Assembly: GCF_003351745.1 (NCBI RefSeq)
Contig: NZ_CP031222.1
Coordinates: 2,462,207-2,526,206, forward strand
Reading direction: 5' to 3'
Length of the DNA stretch: 64,000 nucleotides
Source of the DNA: Aquirhabdus parva
Lineage (GTDB): Bacteria; Pseudomonadota; Gammaproteobacteria; Pseudomonadales; Moraxellaceae
Shown here piece by piece: positions 60,425-64,000 of the stretch. A program made the translations under genes and the position numbers. Position 1 is the first letter of the stretch. Every line of letters starts with the position of its first letter. Under the pieces are notes generated by a model. The model was given only the letters and a program-made list of their open reading frames with translations, was not told the DNA's origin and did not search any database.

Positions 60425-60458
60425 AAAAAAAAGCGCTTCATTCGAAGCGCTTTTTTTT
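60425..60458. terminator. Bidirectional terminator between HMG-CoA reductase gene and ettA
   Basis: AAGCGCTTC / GAAGCGCTT stem with an ATTC loop and runs of eight A and eight T, between convergent genes. Confidence 0.94.
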
Positions 60459-60460
60459 AA

Positions 60461-62122
60461 TTAACCACCAATCTTCTTAAACTTGGTACGTTTTGGACCG
60501 GCATCTTTACCGTACTTCGCCTTACGATAGGCTTCGTATTCGGTATAGTTACCGTCGTACCACTCTGGACCTTCTGCTTCAAATGCCAAGATGTGGGTTG
60601 CGATACGATCGAGGAACCAGCGATCATGCGAAACGACCATAACACAGCCCGGGAAGACCAAAATCGCGTCTTCCAGTGCACGTAAGGTTTCAACGTCCAG
60701 ATCGTTCGATGGTTCATCGAGCAGGATCACGTTGGCACCTTTTTGCAGGACCTTAGCCAGTTTCAAGCGGTTACGCTCACCACCAGACAGCTCACCTACA
60801 CGCTTCTGCTGATCAGACCCCTTAAAGTTAAAGCGACCGATATATGCCCGTGAAGGAATTTCGTATTCGCCAATCTTCAGGATATCGAGCCCTTGAGAAA
60901 TCTCTTCCCAAACCGTCTTTTTGTCATCCAGTTCATCCCGCAACTGACCGACGTACGCCACTTTAACCGAATCGCCAAGACGCACGGAACCCGTATCTGG
61001 CACCTGCTCTCCAGTCATCATGCGGAACAGTGTGGTTTTACCTGCACCGTTTGGCCCAACGATGCCGACAATCGCAGTCGGTGGAACGTTAAATGACAGA
61101 TGTTCATAAAGCAGACGACCATCAAAAGACTTACTGATGTCTTCCACTTCACAAACGATATTCCCCAAGCGCTCGCCAGGTGGAATGTAAATTTCAGAGG
61201 TTTCATTACGCTTTTGGAACTCTTTAGAGTTGAGCTCTTCAAAACGCTCCATACGCGCTTTGGATTTGGCTTGCTGACCTTTGGTATTTTTACGGACCCA
61301 CTCCAGCTCTTTTTTCAACGCTTTAGCAAAGGACTCTTCTTGCTTGCCTTCAATTTCTAGGCGCGCATTTTTTTGCTCAAGCCATGTGCTGTAGTTACCT
61401 TGGTATGGAATCCCATGTCCACGGTCAAGCTCCAGAATCCACTCTGCGACATTATCCAAGAAATAGCGATCATGGGTAATGGCCACGATCGTACCTGGGA
61501 AGCCTTTTAAGAATTGCTCAAGCCAAGCCACGGACTCTGCGTCCAAATGGTTGGTCGGCTCATCCAGGAGCAACATATCAGGCTTGGACAATAGCAAACG
61601 ACACAGCGCTACACGGCGTTTCTCACCACCGGATAACAGTGAGACATCGGCATCCCATGGTGGCAAGCGCAGTGCATCGGCAGCTTGCTCAAGTTGATTG
61701 TTAAGGTTGTGCGCATCCCACGCTTGGATGATCGCTTCAAGCTTGCCCTGCTCTGCAGCAAGCTTATCGAAATCCGCATCGGGATCAGCGTATTCAGCAA
61801 ATACTTGATCCAAGCGCTCAAGTGCATCTAATGCTTCACGTACACCATCTTCCACATTACCACGCACATCTTTAGTCGGGTCCAGAGGTGGTTCTTGTTC
61901 AAGGTAACCGATTTTGATACCAGGTTGCGCACGCGCTTCGCCTTGGAAATCTTTATCAATACCAGCCATGATTTTCAGTAAAGTGGATTTACCTGAACCA
62001 TTAAGACCCAACACGCCAATTTTGGCGCCGGGGAAGAAAGACAATGAAATGTCTTTGAGGATCTCTCGCTTGGGCGGAACGATCTTCGACACACGATTCA
62101 TCGTGTAAATATACTGTGCCAC
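60461..62122 (-). CDS. ettA: Energy-dependent translational throttle protein EttA (ABC-F)
   Basis: Ribosome-associated ABC-F ATPase that gates the first peptide bond in response to the ATP/ADP ratio. The 553-residue protein has two nucleotide-binding domains without membrane domains: Walker A GLNGSGKST (about 40) and GPNGAGKTT (about 356), signatures LSGGEKRR (about 164) and LSGGERNR, and Walker B segments LLLDEPTNHLD and ILLDEPSNDLD. Between them is the basic P-site-tRNA interaction motif (EIEGKQEESFAKALKKELEWVRKNTKGQQAKSKARM, about 245-285). N-terminus MAQYIYTMNRVSKIVPPKREILKDISLSF is characteristic of EttA. Confidence 0.97.
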   Translation of the reverse strand: MAQYIYTMNRVSKIVPPKREILKDISLSFFPGAKIGVLGLNGSGKSTLLKIMAGIDKDFQGEARAQPGIKIGYLEQEPPLDPTKDVRGNVEDGVREALDALERLDQVFAEYADPDADFDKLAAEQGKLEAIIQAWDAHNLNNQLEQAADALRLPPWDADVSLLSGGEKRRVALCRLLLSKPDMLLLDEPTNHLDAESVAWLEQFLKGFPGTIVAITHDRYFLDNVAEWILELDRGHGIPYQGNYSTWLEQKNARLEIEGKQEESFAKALKKELEWVRKNTKGQQAKSKARMERFEELNSKEFQKRNETSEIYIPPGERLGNIVCEVEDISKSFDGRLLYEHLSFNVPPTAIVGIVGPNGAGKTTLFRMMTGEQVPDTGSVRLGDSVKVAYVGQLRDELDDKKTVWEEISQGLDILKIGEYEIPSRAYIGRFNFKGSDQQKRVGELSGGERNRLKLAKVLQKGANVILLDEPSNDLDVETLRALEDAILVFPGCVMVVSHDRWFLDRIATHILAFEAEGPEWYDGNYTEYEAYRKAKYGKDAGPKRTKFKKIGG

Positions 62123-62798
62123 GCGGCATTTCTCCGATTAGACCAACATTTAACGAAAAACAAAGGATTAAAAATGTATTAATAAAAATCGAGTTAAAGA
62201 TTCAGAACGAACATTAAATCAAATTTTTTATGAGCACTTAAAACAAGCGCAAATTTCATGGATGCTAGTATAGCCGTTTTGCCGATACTCGCGTTGAATC
62301 AACGACAGCATTTTTTAACTTTCCGTCTCCATCAGATACAACATTAAAAACGCCTAAAAGAATAGCCACCCCGTCCATTCTCCATGGCAATGATTAGATA
62401 GAAGTAGCTGCTCGATCAGCATCAAGCACATCTGTAGATAAGAGCAAAGACTCTATCAGTGGGTGGTTTAATTTATTTCAAAAAATAGAGTAATTAACCT
62501 AATATAACTAGAGTAATTAATCTAAAACTCTAGAGCAAATAATCCAATATACCTAGAGCATTTATTCTAATATAAAATAGAGCAAAGACTCGATTAAAAA
62601 ATAAACAACATATATTTAACTATTATAGGTAAATTACTGTAAATAAATAATATTTATTTTTTAAAAATATTTAATATCCGACGACTGGTCTATTTATTTT
62701 TTTCAAAAGTTGTTAAATTAATTTCACGCCTAAAACAATCAATTTTAAGCGAGAGCAATCATTAATAAACTTTACAAAAATACTCGAGGAAATCGAAA
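62123..62798. other. AT-rich intergenic region with 23-bp tandem repeat
   Basis: 676 bp between divergent ettA and the Acr1-like gene. The right half is extremely AT-rich. A 23-bp repeat occupies about 62440-62600. No open frame is apparent. The ettA promoter should lie in the left part and that of the reductase in the right part. Confidence 0.55.
62440..62600. repeat. 23-bp tandem repeat, consensus starting TAGAG
   Basis: TAGAG motifs begin at 62486, 62509, 62531, 62554 and 62578 (spacings 23, 22, 23 and 24). The units resemble TAGAGyAAwTAATCyAATAT. The 13-mer AGAGCAAAGACTC occurs at 62441-62453 and again at 62579-62591, exactly 138 bp (six periods) apart, showing the array reaches further left with a decayed unit between. 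Confidence 0.75.
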
Positions 62799-63701
62799 AT
62801 GACCAAGTTAAATCAAACTGCACTGCGTAATGCGGTTAAAGGCAAAAAAGCCGTCGTCACTGGCGCATCCAGCGGCATCGGCCTTAAAGTTTCCCACCTA
62901 CTCGCCCAAGCAGGCGCCCATGTTATTCTGGTATCGCGCACACGCGAAACTCTTGAGGAAGTCAAAGCAGAGATTGAAGCCGCTGGAGGGAGCGCTGCAG
63001 TTTATCCTTGTGACTTGAACGATATGGATGCTGTCGATGTAACCGCTAAACAAATTCTTGCCGATGAAGGCGCTATTGATATTCTGATCAATAATGCAGG
63101 ACGCTCGATCCGCCGTGCGGTCTCTGAATCCGTTGATCGTTTCCACGACTTCGAACGCACCATGCAACTTAACTACTTTGGTGCGGTGAAGTTCATCCTT
63201 GCGCTTCTGCCTACCATGATTGAACGCAAACGTGGTCATGTGGTTAATATCAGCTCAATCGGTGTACTCACCAATACACCGCGTTTTTCTGCTTATGTTG
63301 CCAGTAAAGCAGCACTTGATGCATTCAGCCGCTGTCTTGCTTCCGAAGTCAAAGGCAAAAATATTCACTTGTCGACCATCTATATGCCGCTCGTACGCAC
63401 ACCGATGATCGCACCGACCAAAATGTACGATCACCTGCCGACCCTGACTCCAGACCAAGCCGCAGATCTGGTTGGCAAAGCACTGATTCGCAAAGCGAAG
63501 AGTATTGCAACGCCAGCAGGTTCATTGGGTGCACTCAGTTATGCGATTGCACCGAAGGTCAACGATTCAATCCTGTCCGTTGCTTATCGGATGTTCCCAA
63601 GCTCGGCAGCATCCCTTGGCAAAAATGCACCACCCGTCAATGAAAAACCTACCTTGGTACAACGTGCATTCACACTAATTCGTCCGGGTGAGCACTGGTA
63701 A
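62799..63701 (+). CDS. acr1: Acr1-like fatty acyl-CoA reductase (short-chain dehydrogenase)
   Basis: Short-chain dehydrogenase resembling Acinetobacter Acr1, which reduces long-chain acyl-CoA to fatty aldehyde for wax-ester storage. The 300-residue protein has the NADPH motif VVTGASSGIGLKVSH (about residues 19-33), NNAGRSIRRAVSESVDRFHDFERTMQLNYFGAVKF (a signature run shared with Acr1), active-site Ser in NISSIGVL and YVASKAALDAFSRCL (catalytic Tyr and Lys, about 167-171), and a C-terminus that ends in RPGEHW as in Acr1. GAGGA precedes the ATG. Monocistronic, with a tandem-repeat region upstream. Other SDRs of this subgroup exist, so the acyl-CoA activity is inferred from resemblance. Confidence 0.85.
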   Translation: MTKLNQTALRNAVKGKKAVVTGASSGIGLKVSHLLAQAGAHVILVSRTRETLEEVKAEIEAAGGSAAVYPCDLNDMDAVDVTAKQILADEGAIDILINNAGRSIRRAVSESVDRFHDFERTMQLNYFGAVKFILALLPTMIERKRGHVVNISSIGVLTNTPRFSAYVASKAALDAFSRCLASEVKGKNIHLSTIYMPLVRTPMIAPTKMYDHLPTLTPDQAADLVGKALIRKAKSIATPAGSLGALSYAIAPKVNDSILSVAYRMFPSSAASLGKNAPPVNEKPTLVQRAFTLIRPGEHW

Positions 63702-63731
63702 TAGCAAACGGCTTCTATGGTAGCCCCCAAT

Positions 63732-63773
63732 AAAAAACCTGCTTTTCATGTGCATGAAAAGCAGGTTTTTTTT
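63732..63773. terminator. Bidirectional terminator after the Acr1-like gene
   Basis: AAAACCTGCTTTTCATG / CATGAAAAGCAGGTTTT stem with a 2-nt centre and A/T runs, between convergent genes. Confidence 0.93.
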
Positions 63774-63790
63774 ACGACATCAAAGGCTCA

Positions 63791-64000
63791 TTATTTTGAG
63801 CCCTTGATCCCCGCTTGCGCCAGTAAAGCACCGAATGAACCAATCTTTTCTTCTTTCGGTTTTTCCTCACGTGCTGGACGTTCCTGACGCGGACGCTCAT
63901 CACGTGGTTTATCTGAACGAGGACGGTCTGAACGTGGGCGATCCTGACGATCTCCCCGTTTTTCAGCGCCCTCTGCACGTACAGGACGATCTTCAGGTTT
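63791..64000 (-). CDS. C-terminal part of an Arg/Pro/Asp-rich protein
   Basis: The minus-strand frame from the window edge to TAA at 63791-63793 encodes 69 residues. The first 48 are low-complexity and highly charged (repeats of DRPRSDRPRSDKPRDERPRQ), followed by KEEKIGSFGALLAQAGIKGSK. Such tails are typical of RNA-binding proteins (RNA helicases, Tex, pseudouridine synthases), but the catalytic part lies outside the window, so I do not name it. It is the true frame here; the overlapping frame at 63772-63978 is a shadow. Confidence 0.7.
   Translation of the reverse strand, partial: KPEDRPVRAEGAEKRGDRQDRPRSDRPRSDKPRDERPRQERPAREEKPKEEKIGSFGALLAQAGIKGSK

Noticed and set aside
63772-63978. Minus-strand open frame of 68 codons at the right edge
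   Set aside because: Out of frame with the charged RPRSD-type tail that reads through the window edge; a shadow of it.

Overview
The window looks like chromosomal core DNA of a gamma-proteobacterium of the order Pseudomonadales, most likely the family Moraxellaceae (Acinetobacter relatives). Three things point there: a Pseudomonas-type pilGHIJK-chpABC chemosensory cluster, a separate gspN-gspC-gspD group next to gph-trpE, and a short-chain dehydrogenase that closely resembles Acr1, the fatty acyl-CoA reductase of Acinetobacter. The genus cannot be fixed from the sequence alone. I see no insertion sequence, prophage, CRISPR array or integron.

Layout. 1-8 kb: the cut-off end of malate dehydrogenase, a DUF1853 protein, a 46-residue entericidin-like lipoprotein, a long RecQ helicase, a putative solute-binding protein, an S4-domain RNA-binding protein, an unknown protein and dapE. 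8-22 kb (all minus strand): the complete Pil-Chp pathway that controls type IV pili, in the order pilG, pilH, pilI, pilJ, pilK, chpA (2422 residues), chpB, chpC, plus an unrecognised 81-codon gene between pilK and chpA. 22-26.5 kb: a secreted coiled-coil protein, trxB, the N-end-rule transferases aat and bpt, and rimI. 26.6-42.1 kb (minus): the macromolecular synthesis block, tRNA-Thr, Tyr, Gly and Thr, then tuf, tRNA-Trp, secE, nusG, rplK, rplA, rplJ, rplL, rpoB and rpoC, with regulatory hairpins in its leaders and spacers. 42-48.6 kb (minus): gspN, gspC and gspD of type II secretion, then gph and trpE with a candidate attenuator leader peptide. 48.8-54.7 kb: an H-NS family protein, a long non-coding region rich in palindromes, then ssb and uvrA divergently arranged, and an MgtC-like membrane protein. 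54.8-64 kb: a lipoprotein glycerophosphodiesterase, an AraC-type regulator overlapping a small helicase-associated-like protein, a lipoprotein hydrolase, an HMG-CoA reductase, ettA, the Acr1-like reductase behind an AT-rich tandem repeat, and the tail of an Arg/Pro/Asp-rich protein.

How the parts relate. Most of the window is housekeeping: transcription, translation, the secretion machinery, DNA repair, and lysine and tryptophan synthesis. The accessory flavour comes from surface behaviour (pilus chemosensing, type II secretion) and lipid metabolism (Acr1-like reductase, glycerophosphodiesterase, HMG-CoA reductase, hydrolase). The strongest new leads are the small gene translationally coupled to chpA, the 21-bp-spaced direct repeat beside the AraC-type gene, the 23-bp tandem repeat before the Acr1-like gene, the palindromes and possible small RNA between the H-NS gene and ssb, and a tryptophan leader peptide before trpE. 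No wholly new multi-gene system is evident.
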